Of a stretch of 64,000 nt of DNA, positions 1 to 12,500 are shown in pieces (within the stretch, counting starts at the first letter, position 1; each line of letters opens with the position of its first letter). A program made the translations under genes and the position numbers. Source of the stretch: Marasmius tenuissimus (Eukaryota > Basidiomycota > Agaricomycetes > Agaricales > Marasmiaceae); assembly GCA_029532415.1 (NCBI GenBank), contig JAQOTA010000050.1, positions 1,488,001-1,552,000 on the forward strand. Direction: 5' to 3'. The notes below the pieces were generated by a model that worked only from the letters and a program-made list of their open reading frames with translations, was not told the DNA's origin and made no database searches.

Positions 1-926
1 CTCCTTCTCTATTTAGTTCCTATGAGCCTCCGTTGTTCGAGAACCAGCCAATCTATACAGCTTCTGACCTTCCGAGGCGGCTGTTTCCGCTAGTCCTCTG
101 TCATAGAAACGCCATCCGCTATCCCTTGGGAAATGGGAAACGGTAGGCACCCACATATGTTGAGCTCTTCACAATGACCTCATGCGCACCGGTACTCAGA
201 CTTCCCAGCTTTTAGTAGTGCCGGTGCGACGCGGTGGCACAAGTCGCGTGAACATGGTTTAAACGCGATGAAAACACGTGGCTCGCAGGCTTTTAATGAT
301 AGAAACCGCGATTTCCCATGATATTCATATCTCCACCTCATCATTAAAAAAAAATACAGGGAGCAGGGGACGTGATAGCCAGTGCAAAATCCCTCCCACC
401 GGGTCAGCACGCGGCTCAGATGACATTTGACACGAGATTCAACTTGGAATGGGTGAGTTCAGAAGATCTGACTGGAGTACTCCGGCAGCGTAAGGCAGAA
501 GGTTGGATATTTAGACTAACCGATTAGCGCGATCTTTCGCAAGATCCTCAACCTTTGTGTGAAAAGAAACGAATAGTTCCGTTGTCCCGCAACATATGAT
601 AGACGTTTGACTGGGTTGAATTTGTTTCATTGTCAGTATGCAAGAAGATGAATGGGGTATATCGTAACCGTATTCTAGAGAGGTATGATGGTAGAGTGTA
701 TCTAGTGTGGATAATGTACAAGTTGAAATCAACGGCCGCTTTTTTTTACCGAATGAATGAAGAGTGTTAATTAGGGCAATAGGATGTGTCCATTGTGTTC
801 GTCGTAGGGGATCGTAAGAGTCCATAACTCTGATGCGTATACTGGTGAGAGGGAAGGGACGGTGGAACTGCACAGGAGATGAGGTAGGATCAGGTGCACA
901 TCTTTTGGGGCGAGTATGCTTCATGT
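1..926. other. Left-edge stretch, no gene assigned
   Basis: Both strands hold only short open frames without recognisable motifs or convincing splice partners. The longest is a minus-strand frame of about 139 codons near 511-930. It overlaps the end of the methyltransferase gene and has no family features. The stretch probably contains the 3' flank of that gene. Confidence 0.4.
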
Positions 927-2900
927 TCAATCACACATCTCGGGACAGTCATTCTGAGCAAGTAATGACACGTTAGTCTTACCGCACAGAGCAAAGTAGA
1001 ACGCAGGGACGAACCTTCCGACTGAAAGTGAGCATATGGCAAGTAATGTAGCCCTTGGCGAATCCAGCACCGGCGTATGCAAATAAATATTGCCACTTCT
1101 TCATGAAGGTGTCGTAGTTGACAGGATCCTTCAATTCCGGGTACTCTCTCGAGATGACCTCAGGAGTCATGTTCTTTTCTAGTCGTCGGCCCCATTCCCG
1201 CAACGTCCGGGGATAGTCTAGAAAGTGCGATCAGTCTTCCCGTTGCGTCGAACTTTGGATCATAACGTACGGGCTGCGTGGTTCTCGACTCCTTCCAGAG
1301 TGAAGTTGCCCTGCCCGCCGGTCTGAGCCGCGTTGATGAGGACAGTCGCACTGGGCAAGCACGAGTTGGGCCACATGTACCGGCGCATGAAATCCTCAGA
1401 CTGGCAACCCGTATAGCGTCCCTCGGGAAACGTTGAGCCAGTCACGACGGCGGTAGCATTTCGTGACTTGAGCGCAAAGTCGACCAGCTTGAAGTACGTG
1501 TTGTAGTGCTTCGTTCCGACATGCTGGATCGACCGGTTCAGTGAGCAGGCGGCGGGCTCAAAGCCAACGTGTTCAGCTTACCTCGATCATTTCGACGCTG
1601 ATAAACGCGTCGAAGGACTTTTCCCAGCTGGCCGGGATATCACGGTAGTCCATCAAATGGACCCGAATTCGGTCCTGGAGTCCAGCAGCCTTGATACGCT
1701 CCTCAGCCAACTCCTTTTGCTTGACAGAGAGGGTCAGGGTATCGACCTCACATCCAAAGGTACCGGCAGCCTATCGAACACCGGAGTCAATATATCAAGA
1801 AGCTTGGAGAAGAACAGACTTCAGCTGACCTCGATAGCGAGACCTCCCCAGCCACTTCCAAATTCCAAAATTCGATGACCTGGTTTTACCCGGGCCTTTC
1901 GGAGGACATGGTGGATTTTCCGTTTCTGAGCAGCCTCAAGGTCTCCCGGAGTCGGTCCGATAGTGAGGTCCCCTCGTACACCACCCTCTGCGTCATCCCA
2001 AAGGGCGCAAGAGTACATCATTTCGTTGCTCAGGAAAGCCTAGAAATAGTCCGTAATGAGAACAAGAACCGATTAATGGTAAAGGGAGACATGTACCTTG
2101 AACAGCTCGTTCGACTGATCATAGCTTGCAATCGCGTTCAAGCGAGCTTGTGACTTGGTCTGGCCGATGAAGCGATTCGAGAACCCCGTAACGGCCGATG
2201 AAATGCGAGCCACTGTGGAGGACAGGGTGTCTTCCATGCCCGCCTGATTATCGAGCCATAACTGTGGTAGGAGACGCGTTGAATGGATGAGAACTCGGCG
2301 ATAGAAAAGGGTTAAGACTCACATCCATTGCCCCCTTCAGGCCACTGATCTCGATATCATTCAGCATGTAGGCCTCGCTGACTGTACGCAAAATAGGAAC
2401 ACTGAGGATCGAACATATGAGAAGACGCAGAATGGATCTCACATCCAAGGTCCCCAGATCTGTGAGATTAGAGACACGTTAGATATTGGGACGCGACCAT
2501 AGATCGGGGATACATACAACATGAGTCGCAACCAGAAGTTTTCGTTGTTGACTTTGAGATAAACGTCATTGCACCCAGGTTTGTAGGTCCCGTAGCAGTG
2601 AGTTCCTTCGGAGTCGGAGATTGTTAGGTGTCCTGTGGTTATTGCATCGTTGAGGACGGATAAAATGGATGTCCGGGCTATGTATCGAACCAGAGTGAGC
2701 AATCATCGGGAAGGAAATTATCAAAAGAATATACCAAAGGTAGCAAGCCATGACCGCGGCGACGGGAGAGCAAGAGCAAACAGCGAGGAGGTCGAACCCT
2801 TGAGAGCCTTAGTTGAAGGAGGAGCAAAGTGTGCGCAGGAATGTGAGGCGGACATGTTTTGGAACGGCTCGGGAAAGGGACGGGGAGGAGATGAGGACAT
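927..2900 (-). CDS. Cyclopropane-fatty-acyl-phospholipid synthase-like methyltransferase
   Basis: The gene encodes a SAM-dependent methyltransferase of the CFA/mycolic acid synthase family, which in known members adds a methylene group to unsaturated acyl chains of membrane phospholipids. Seen directly: a glycine-rich SAM-binding motif LEFGSGWGGLAIE at about 1825-1865, preceded by GHR; the downstream block FMRRYMWPNSCLP at about 1340-1390; and a conserved C-terminal stretch around YAGAGFAKGYI near 1060-1090. The N-terminal part (about 2440-2690) carries the cofactor-independent domain with GTHCYG. The ATG at 2900 opens an exon that splices near 2735. The C-terminus is best read by removing an intron at roughly 955-1010, giving a stop at 927. 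At least seven introns are needed. Family assignment is firm; exon limits are approximate. Product chemistry (cyclopropane or another methylated lipid) is not decided by the sequence. Confidence 0.85.
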
Positions 2901-4470
2901 GGACTGAAATCGGTTTAGGTTTTATAGGCACTTGGTGAGCGGCCATTGTTGAAAATGAAAGGATGTACAAGAAGTTACATTACATCTATTAGGATCTCTA
3001 TGCCATGCATGGAAGTCTATAGCGGAAGGGTGATAACGTGTTGGAACAGGTGTTGAGATCTTGGATTTGATTAGGTAATTCCAATCACAGGGAATCCCAC
3101 AAGGATTCTCTCGCCTAAATTCGTCCATCCATCGGCCTCCCACTCGGTCTCAATCTCGGCAACTACTCGCACTCAATCAGTCCTCTCAGGAAGCTCGTAA
3201 GTACCTGCCTGGAGTATTTGCCTGGTTGGTTTTGTCGTTCCCCACGTTTTCTATGCCCCCCGAGCGCATGTGCTTTCTTGATGTATCTCCCGCTCTTCTC
3301 CACCATACCAGATCTCAAAGATTGTACATGCATAACAGATTCTGAGAATCAGAACGACGACCAAGACGACCTGGACGAACTCAAGGCGCCCGTTGCGAAT
3401 TACAAAGTTGACTTCAGTTCCTGCCGGTTTTGTACCCCGTTCCAGGGCAGAGACCGCAGTACGACGTGCACGCAAAACTTTGTTTCGAGCTCCCGCCTCG
3501 GTGATATTCCAAGCTGTTTCCGTTGTGTCTGTGCGCATAGTTATTCAGTCAGACGGCGCTCCGAGGTGACTTGGAGACTTGCAAGCTCCTTCGCCGTCGC
3601 CGTGGAAGGTTGCCCTAAAATCCACGTACGGCTCGCTTAGAGGTCCCGCCGTTTCATGTTTATACCAGGCGACGTGCTCAGCAAGAGGCCTCAAAAGGCT
3701 GCAAGAGGCCGATCCGTCAATCCCTGATTGGAAAGAAGAATTCCTCATGGTCCAAAATCTCAAATTCGATACTCCGTCGTAGCTATTCCCCCTCAAATAA
3801 CTTTCTGGTGGAAGCCGCCGTCAAGGTTCAAATACCCCATGGTCACTCTTACGGACATTCTATCTGCAGACAGATCAGAAAGTACAATGTTGTTCACCAA
3901 ATGGTCAAATGTTGGCGTCGCCGTTGATGATACCAATTGAACAGTACGACTTACATTGCCGCGACAATCATCCTCCCGATATCCGTCTGACCGGCATTTC
4001 GATTATTACACTCCTTCATATTCTCTCAGGCTATGGATCCTGCGCAACGTCTGCATTAAAACTCTGCTCGGAAGATTTCCGATGACACTTTCTGTTCGTG
4101 GTCGCCTTGTCCGCCAAGTACATCGTCCAAGGGCCTTCAGCATACTCAACCAGTAATGGGAATCAGTGTTGCTCTTTCTTGGCTTTGACCTGCCTGGCTC
4201 CGCCTTATCTTGAGACCTCAGACGGGCTTGGGCAAGTTCAAACTCATCAGAGAGGCTTATACAAGACTCAGCAATCGGTCAGCGACTGCCGATCTTAGCT
4301 CCAGCCACCGGGGCCCTATCACACGGGCGTTTTCAAAAGCATGTGTACTTACTATGTAGTACTGCTCAATGTTTCTGCGGTAGTCTAATGGCATTCACGT
4401 ATTACCGAAACAAACGGCGTAATGCCCTCGTCTGATACCGACGAAGCCCAAGCGGTATACAGCAGGACTA
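2901..4470. other. Unresolved stretch, no confident gene
   Basis: No recognised protein family. Minus-strand frames near 3251-3538 and 3545-3796 are the most coding-like. The first contains a run of hydrophobic residues around FVQVVLVVVLILRICYACTIF that could be a membrane segment. Plus-strand frames near 3218-3640 and 3956-4298 overlap it and look like noise. I could not join fragments into a convincing gene model on either strand. Confidence 0.3.
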
Positions 4471-4997
4471 GAGCTCACTTTGGCCCGCAGACCACTCGTG
4501 TCGTTGTAAGTGCCTCGGACAACGCCTGAGGCAACGGGTAGACGTATTTGAAACCAGTTCTCGCCTTCACTGGTGGCGGGACCGAAGTATCATATCTTTT
4601 GAGGATTGAGCGTACGTCGCCTCCTTGACACCAAGCTCCCCGCGGGGATGCAGTCACAGCATCAGCGATAGGCGGAGCGGAACTACGTGGGAGGTGAAGA
4701 CGGATTCCCGGGCGCCTCTGAGCTACCCAAGTTCTGTGTAGATCCCGGACGTCCTGGATTATTTGGGTCGTCTCTTTAGGATTTGCTGGACGGTGACTTG
4801 AGTTGCCGACGCCACGGTACATGGCGAAACAGTCAAAACTTTAAAAACGCCACAAAAGCGAAAGCAGTCCCCCGAGTGACTGCTCGAATTGGTGGCAATT
4901 CTGAACAAGCGAGGAGATTGATACCCACAAACCTTGCTAATTACGTGCCCCGTCCAGTCTGTCGCTCACTGAATTCGAGCATGTCATTGTTAGCATG

Positions 4998-7477
4998 CTA
5001 GCTATGAACCCCCAAAACACCGTCAGGTTCTTGAGCGACATCCGCACTTTTGTTGAGACACCGATCCGCGAAGTTAAACACACAACGACCTGAGAAAGAA
5101 AACAAACGCTGATGATTCGACTTCCTTTTTGATAGACTAGCATTCAGAATGCTGGCCTCACTTCTCATGGTGAGAAAATCGGCCCCAGGAGTTCCGGTGC
5201 TCTGACCGACGCTTTGTTGAGCTGTGCCAAGCTTCCGTCTGTGAATGTCCGAGTGACGGGCGGCTTTGACGAGCTGGCACGGGCTGGGCTTCAACAGGCA
5301 TCCTGTATTGCTCCTGAATGAGGATGCAGGCACGTCGCTACCCCCTGTCCCTCCAGTTGCCTCCCTCGCTCGGTCTTGTTCCGAACCTAACCATGGAGGA
5401 AGAATATTGCCCAAGCCGATAATATCAGCACCCTACATCTACTTCTCTAGTCAATCACAATCTCAAAGTCCACTTGCACGAAACCAGTGATTCTCATAAT
5501 CGAACGTCTCTACTTAGTTTCCTGAAATACACCCACGAGTGGGAAAACAGTAAGGAAACATGTGGATCCGTTCTCGAGCTCACTCAATTGGGTCCGTTCC
5601 GGGACCTGCGGCCTGACCCTGTGTGAGTATGACACTGATTCGTAAGGATTGGAAGTATCTCCTCTTGGTATCCATGTAAGTATGACTGCACCCATATCTC
5701 GACCACTTGAATATGTGGCGGTTTGAAGCGGCCGTGGTATCTTGTCGTGGGTCTGCATCAGCGGGAGTCCTTGGATCCACCGACACAAGGACGCACACTC
5801 TTTCTCATGATAAACTGGTGCGAACACTAGGTAATAACACGATTTGCAGGGACGAATGAGATGCTCCATGTTTAGCCTGTTTCATCTGGTCACCATGTCG
5901 AGATTCCTCGCGTGTCGCGACTTGGCTGCAACCGAAGAAATGGGGAAGGGGCGGGAAGAATCAGAACCGCCAGAAAGAAAGGTCCCCCGACGAGGAACGA
6001 GAGCCATGTGCACGCTTGATACATACTCACAACTCACACAGTGCACCACCACAGTCTGATTTGACAGCGAAACATATACATGTAGATGTGATCTGCGCAA
6101 TGTTGTGATAGTCGGTGAATAGACCGTGTACATGGTGCGATAAGGATAGGACCGCTTACGATCGCAACAGTTTTCTGGGTGGAATCCGGAATCTTGCTCG
6201 TGAAAGACACCACGTCAGACCGAGTAGCCAGTATTATCATTCCCGCTGCTACAATGTCCAGTTTACCTTTCTGTGAGAAGGCACATGGCGGAACATCAAA
6301 TTCAAAGATAGCCATGTACTTACGATGTAGTGCCGTTGTGAGTAGAGAAGTCGAGACATAAGCTGTGTGGAAACTTTTTGAATTGACGATGGTTCGCGGT
6401 CTGTTCGTAACTTGAACGTGGAAAGTCTGAAGGGAAGAACGGGGATGAGAACCCTTACAGTATATCTTGTCCATGATGTACGTAGAAGCATAATGACGAC
6501 AATCTCAACTATCTTCCGGGAGTGGTCTTTTGGCGGATAATACAATGAGTATCGTCATACTTTACGATGAGTAGCGGTTGCGGACCTACTCGTTCTAGGT
6601 TCCGGCGCCCCGACGCTGCTGGGCGTAGGGACCTGGACATGTGCAGCTACTTCTGCTGACATATGTGCTTCCCGCAAAGTTGGCTGGCTGTGCTGGTTGA
6701 TGAATGCATAGAGTACGTACCGACAGTCGATCGGAAATGGCGTTCCCGGGTTAAGACATTCGTCGACATACATATTTGGTTAGCGTATATGACGATCTTG
6801 TTAGAGTTTGTGAGTAACCCTGGATTCAAAGCACAAAAAGCGCGGGCTTAAGAGATTCGCGACAAGAGAACAACAGGCTTGCGCTGGACCAGCGTTACTA
6901 TCTCAGAAGAGAGGCAGGGAGAATAGGCCCACTCACCTGGAACTCAACAAGTACAGGGAAGTAATCTTGGGGTGTGATGGCGAAAGAAGACTTGCAGAAG
7001 GTGCCTATTCGCGTTTGAACTCATCATGATGGTTGATGGCTGAGAGCCAAACTTGATACAACATTGGCAGAGCACGCATAGCCCAGTCTTTGCTTACTCC
7101 CCACGCCTCCGTCTACTTGACGACCCGGGTGAAATGCGTGTAAAGACCTGTTCGAACCGTCGGGGAAGTACTCCCGAAAATTAACGGAAGTGTGAACCAT
7201 CGTTCTCTTGCGGCGCCTAACGGAGACGGAGTAGCGGTTGTTGATCAAGGGCGCTCATTCCACAAACCTGTGTCAGTCATGCCTTCAAATCCGGGCGATA
7301 GATGGTGCGACCTACGACAGACTTTCTGGTCGTGTATTCCACTTCTCTACATATTCGCTTGATCTGGATGCTATCGTTTGCACGACCCACGTATGTCCCA
7401 GCTCTCTCATGATAACCGCAGCGCCTGGCATCTGAGCTGTCAATCAACTCATCGTTGAACTGTCTCCAACTCACCAT
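4998..7477 (-). CDS. Possible intron-rich gene of unknown function
   Basis: I do not recognise this gene. Several minus-strand fragments look like true exons because open frames end at good splice sites. Examples are a segment reading SSFAITPQDYFPVLVEFQ followed directly by GTGAGT (about 6925-6990), a segment ending TQKTVAI before GTAAGC (about 6160), and a hydrophilic Ser/Thr-rich final fragment (about 4998-5414) containing GNILPPWLGSEQDRA. A possible start is the ATG at 7477, directly followed by GTGAGT. Not all splice phases could be reconciled, so this may be one gene, two genes or a decayed gene. A further minus-strand fragment at 4475-4822 (with GFKYVYPLPQALSEALTTTR) could belong to it or to a neighbour. 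Confidence 0.25.
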
Positions 7478-7499
7478 TGTTCCTTCGTAAAAATGGAGT

Positions 7500-8449
7500 A
7501 CTGGTCCTTAAATGGATGACCGTGGAATCAACCATTCAGTTTGAAAATCAACGTAACCTGGAAATTCTCGTGAATACATGTGTCGTTCCTCCTTCAAGTA
7601 GGTCACTTGTACATGATCGTCCATTGAAATGATTTTACCCACCTCCTTACGAGAATCTCTCCAGAACTCTGACGGCTCCTTCCTTGGATGTTGTCTATGG
7701 TGACATCGGTTTGAGGGACCGATTTTCTAGAACGAGAATCACAAAGCTCTGAGATCATGGCATTTAACACTAGAAATCGAGGCGGAACACTTCGTGATGG
7801 ATGAATGCGCAGAGGCGGGTAGGCGAATGAATACCAAGCTTATGAAACAAGCAACAACCGTCCTTGAGTATTGAATGAACCAGATGGCAGTGGCGTTTGA
7901 GTGTGTGGGGGAATGGTGAAGGCAATAGTGCATTTGCCGCAGGCTCTTGCGAGGCGGGCAACAGTAAGAACGTTTCGGGAATCGTGTGTAGAGTGTGGTA
8001 TATCCGGCAACCCAATGCATCGGCACCCCAAGGATTCTGTCAAACAAGCGGAATTTCAATGCGGAGATTATTCGCGCAGGAAATGACGAGGATTTACCGA
8101 AATGTCTTTAAGACTGTGGCGAACCAACAGAAAGGGTGATTGGACCCGCAAAAAAGTAAGGATTCTGATTCATTGAAGCAGATCCCCTCAGGATGACGGA
8201 GCTGATATGGCAGGCAACGTACTCGATAGCGTGCTTAGAAGGGCTTGATATTGTGTGCACCACATCAATCTACCCCATGGTACCGCTCGATTTCGGGCTG
8301 GTAAAGAGGTCGACACCCAGACGAAGAGATTTCAAATGTGAGATTGACGGTTACACCGCGTGAACGTCCAGAAGTAGGTCCCACTAAGGTCTAGCTAGTC
8401 GGGTAGAAAGTCCATGTTAAGGTTTATCATAGAAGGTTTGTGCCAAAGA
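7500..8449. other. No gene assigned
   Basis: Only short overlapping frames are present on both strands (about 7740-8140), with no motif I recognise and no consistent exon chain. The right part is the 3' flank of the ARL2 gene. Confidence 0.35.
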
Positions 8450-9332
8450 TCAAGATGCTATCGCGGGACCGCGGGTGGATGGGGTAGACGCTGAAATGGA
8501 AGAGTAATACAATCTCCCCGCGATGTCGCCGACAACCCAGTCAAGTCCTTGTACCAGATTCTGTCCTGTCACTGCACTACACGACCAGATTGCCCAGTTA
8601 TGCGATTTGATAGAGTCTAAATTGAGAGCCTGATGGTGCGATTCACGCTTCTAGAAAGATATAAAAAGAAGCGACCGACTTACCTCTCGTATTTCACGAT
8701 CGGACATAGATCCCTCTATATCCTGCTTGTTCGCAAAGATGAGGAGAGACGCGCCAGCTAAACGCTGATAATGATCGTCAGATGATTCGACAAGGGCATG
8801 GTGAAATGGTTGAACTTGCATCTTCCAGGAGAAGGCTGTGAAGTTCTTCCCGGCAATCCTTCATTCTCATTCGGTCCCCGGAGTCGACAACCCAAACTAG
8901 AGCATCTGTTTGCTCAAAGTAATTTCGCCAATACGGACGTAAGGTTCGTTGTCCGCCCACGTCCCCTACAGAAGAGGAATCCCAATGAGAATCTTCAGGA
9001 ACTGGGGACACGGGGGTTGCTCACAGATATTGAGGGTATATCTAGAATCAGGTAAGGTCTTGACTAGTGGAGCCATAGAACCTGTGCACGAGGCAGCGGC
9101 TGGCTCACTTTCCATGTACAAAGGTCTTGATGTTGAATCCTAGGGTGGGGCTAACACTCAGGATGTCTTCTCCGTTGAGTTTCTTCAGGATCGTAGTCTT
9201 CCCAGCATTATCTAGCCCTCTAAATCCTGTCAAAGAACCCTGAAAGAGAAAACACTAGTTTGCTTACAAAAAAAGAATTCGCATCTCCTTCTCCTTCATT
9301 CGGTTCTTTCTGATAATTGTGAGTAAGCCCAT
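8450..9332 (-). CDS. ARL2: ADP-ribosylation factor-like GTPase 2
   Basis: This is a small Ras-superfamily GTPase which, in studied fungi and animals, works with the tubulin-folding cofactor pathway and microtubule assembly (Alp41 in fission yeast). The start [20 protein letters not shown] matches ARL2 including Gly2. The P-loop [13 protein letters not shown] lies just after the first intron. Switch I ([10 protein letters not shown]) and switch II (WDVGGQ-type [16 protein letters not shown]) follow, then the base-specificity part and a C-terminal region containing SAVTG and the short tail ending ATAS-like before the stop at 8450. The first exon joins the second only if the acceptor at about 9213 is used, giving [14 protein letters not shown]. 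About five exons are needed, and the protein is near the usual 180-190 residues. It is divergent from eIF5B, with about 200 bp between the starts. Confidence 0.92.
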
Positions 9333-9535
9333 GGTGGTGGTCGTGTCTGAGTATGAGTCGTTCTGAGTGCGACAGGCCACCAAGACAATAGCTGACATAA
9401 TAAAACTTGCCACCGGCGCGGCACCGACCGCGCTCGAGCCTGAGGTCGTCCAACTCATCATCGAGGCTGGCCATCGACAGAATCCTATAAATTGGCCTTC
9501 ATTTCTCTTCTTGAACCCATATTCACACCGGAAAA
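9333..9535. promoter_or_regulatory. Shared divergent promoter of ARL2 and eIF5B
   Basis: A 203-bp stretch lies between the ATG of ARL2 (minus) and the ATG of eIF5B (plus). Both are constitutively needed genes, so this must hold promoter elements for both. No clear TATA box or known motif was identified. Confidence 0.5.
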
Positions 9536-12500
9536 ATGCCACCAAAGAACAAAGGAAAGAAGGGAAAGAAGGCTGACGATGATGATTACTGGTGCGAAAT
9601 TCTCTCCGAGGTCACAGAAAAATTGTGAACTAATCTTTCTCTGGATAGGGCACAGGCAGGAGAATCTATCGCCGACAACAATGTGGCCGCCGCCGCAGGC
9701 GATGACTCCGACGACGACTCGAAGCCCGTCAAAAAATCAGGCGGCGGATTTGCAGCTCTGATGATGGACGGAGGCGGAGCAGATGAGGAAGAAGAGGATT
9801 ACGGCGGGCTAATGGTACGTACACGAACACAATTACTCTCGTTTACAGGATTTGCGAGCTGATCGAAATGTCTACAGTCGGCCATTAAGGCCAGTTCGAA
9901 GGGCAAGAAGGACAAGAAGGACAAAAAGAAAGAGAAGAAGGCAGCGGCACCGATCGATGCCGACGACGAGCCCTCAGACGATGCAGAGGCTCCTTCAAGC
10001 AAGAAGCCTGTCGAAGTAACCGCCGATGATCTGGCCGATGAAGAGTGGGGGCCAGTCAAGGAGAAGGGGAAGAAGGGGAAGAAGGGCAAAGGAAAGAAGG
10101 CAAGAAACGAAGAGCCTGAGGAGGAGGAACAGGAACAGGTTGCGACACCGCCTAAACCTGGTGAGTACAGCTATATCCCTCTGCTCAAGGATCTTGCTCA
10201 TTTTTGCGCGTTGAAGTCGACGCGCCAGCTAAAGAAACACCACCCCCAGCAGCACAGGACGATGACGACGAGGAGGCAGGAGAAGAGCCCGGAGCAGTCA
10301 AAATTCTCTCGAAGAAGGAAAAGGAGAAATTGAAGAAGGAGAGGGAAAAGGTGAGAGCGAAACCGCAAGCCCCTTATCGCGCCGTGGCTAACAATCCATA
10401 TCAGGTTAAGAAAAAGGCTCAAGCCGCAGCCAAAAAAGCTGCTGAAGACGACAAACCTTCGACTCCGGCAACAGCCCCTCCTGAATCTACCGAAACACCC
10501 TCAAAGCCGGATGACGACGATGACGATAAAGACGAGGCTGCAACCGGCAAGGCTGACTCGAAGAAAAAGAAGAAGAAGAAAGCCAAGAAGGATGAAGAGC
10601 CTGCACCGGCACCTGCACCAACGGCGACAAAGAAGAAGGGGGGTATCAGTGCATTGAAGGCGATGATGGAGGAGAAGAAGCGTCTCGAGGAGGAGGCGAG
10701 GCGTGCTGAGGAGGAAGAACGGAAGCGCATCGAGGAGGAGGAGAGGAAAGCAGCGGAGGAGGAGAAACGGAAGGAAGAAGAGAAACAGAGGCGCAAGGAC
10801 AAGGAAAAGGTGACTGAATTTGCATCAAACGTCTTCGTCAGTGCTGACAACACTTCTCTAAGGCTAAACGGGAGTTGGCGAAGAAAGAGGGCAGGCTATT
10901 GACCAAGAAACAGAAGGAAGAGCGGGCGGCGGCTGAGATGCGGAAGCAAGCACTACTGGCTTCCGGGGTTCAGATTGAGGGCCTGCAACAGGGCGGAAGC
11001 GCGTCTAAGAAGCCGGTCTATGGTAACCGCAAGAAGAAGGGACCCGGTGCAAAGGAATCTTCACCTGCACCCGAATCGCGACCGAGGACTCCAGCCACTG
11101 AACCCGCTACCCCCGTCGTTCAGGAGAAGTCTTTGGAACCTGAGCCTGCGGTCAATGAAGGTGTTAAGGACGAGTGGGATGCTAGCAGCGAAGAGGATGC
11201 ACCGAAGGTCACACAGGAGGATGTCAAGGATTCGTGGGATGCATCAAGTGACGAGGAAGAGGAGTCCAAACCCGCGCCAGTCAAGCCCAAAGCTACAGAG
11301 CCTAATGGCAAGGCTAAGGGTGAGTAAATCATACATGATCCTAAAGCCTACGTCGCTGAATAAGAGAATAGCTGCCCCGTCGACGAAGGCTTCGCCAGCG
11401 CCGGCTAAGCAGGCACCGGCGAAAACAGCAGTCAAACAACCTCCTGCGAAGGGCGCTCCTCCTCCCGAGTCAGAGTCGGACGAGGATGACTCTTCGGATG
11501 AGGATGATGAGGATGATGAGGACGACGACGACGATGATTCCTCCGATGAGGATTCCGGCGACGAGGAGCTGTCGAAGACGCAGCAAATGGCGGCTCAGCG
11601 TAAAGCTGAGGCAGCCGAGCGACGAGCCAAAGCACACGAAGCAGCCCTCGCCGCGCGCAGCAAAGACGATTTACGTAGTCCCATTTGCTGTATTCTGGGC
11701 CACGTCGATACAGGAAAGACGAAACTCCTGGATAAGGTGAGCTGATCTCACACCTACGTCTATTACGACTGACGTTAATGACGGTTTCGACCAGATCCGT
11801 CAAACAAACGTACAGGAGGGAGAGGCAGGAGGTATCACGCAGCAGATCGGTGCAACCTACTTCCCTCAGGAGGCTATCAGGATGAAAACTGCTGTTCTCA
11901 ACAAGGTATTGGCTATACTTAGGGTGGATCGCATTACGGTTATGCTAATGCAGTTGTTTCTTTCAGGACAACAAGCAAGAATACAAGGTCCCGGGCTTAC
12001 TCATCATCGACACTCCTGGACACGAATCGTTCACCAACCTCAGATCGCGTGGGAGTTCGCTCTGTAACATCGCTATACTGGTCGTTGATATCATGGTAAG
12101 GGCGGTTTCGCGGGTTGGCCTTGTCGTACGCTGACATATCTACGCCGTGTCTTTGTAGCACGGATTGGAGGCGCAGACGCTCGAATCTCTCCGCTTACTG
12201 CGTGATCGTAAGACCCCGTTCATCGTGGCATTGAACAAGGTGTGACCTTTCATTCGTGTTTCTCACAGGATTTGCTGAGCGAATTCCTCCAAGATCGACC
12301 GTATGTATGGGTGGCAAGCAACCCCAGATGGGGCCTTCCGGGAGTCCCTAGCGAAACAATCCCGTTCTGTCCAGCGAGAATTCGAGGACCGCGTTAAAAA
12401 GACGATCCTCGCATTCGCAGAGGAAGGCCTCAATGCCGTCCTCTACTACGAAAACAAGAGTTTCGCGCGGAACGTCTCGCTCGTACCCACGTCTGCCATT

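Noticed and set aside
511..930. Minus-strand frame of 139 codons at the left edge
   Set aside because: No family features, overlaps the end of the CFA synthase gene and lacks a plausible context.
9536..9600. Bicistronic link between ARL2 and eIF5B
   Set aside because: The genes are divergent with separate starts, so they only share a promoter region.
10419..10853. Minus-strand open frame of 144 codons inside eIF5B
   Set aside because: Poly-Ser/Phe product is the antisense of the Lys/Glu-rich eIF5B N-terminus.
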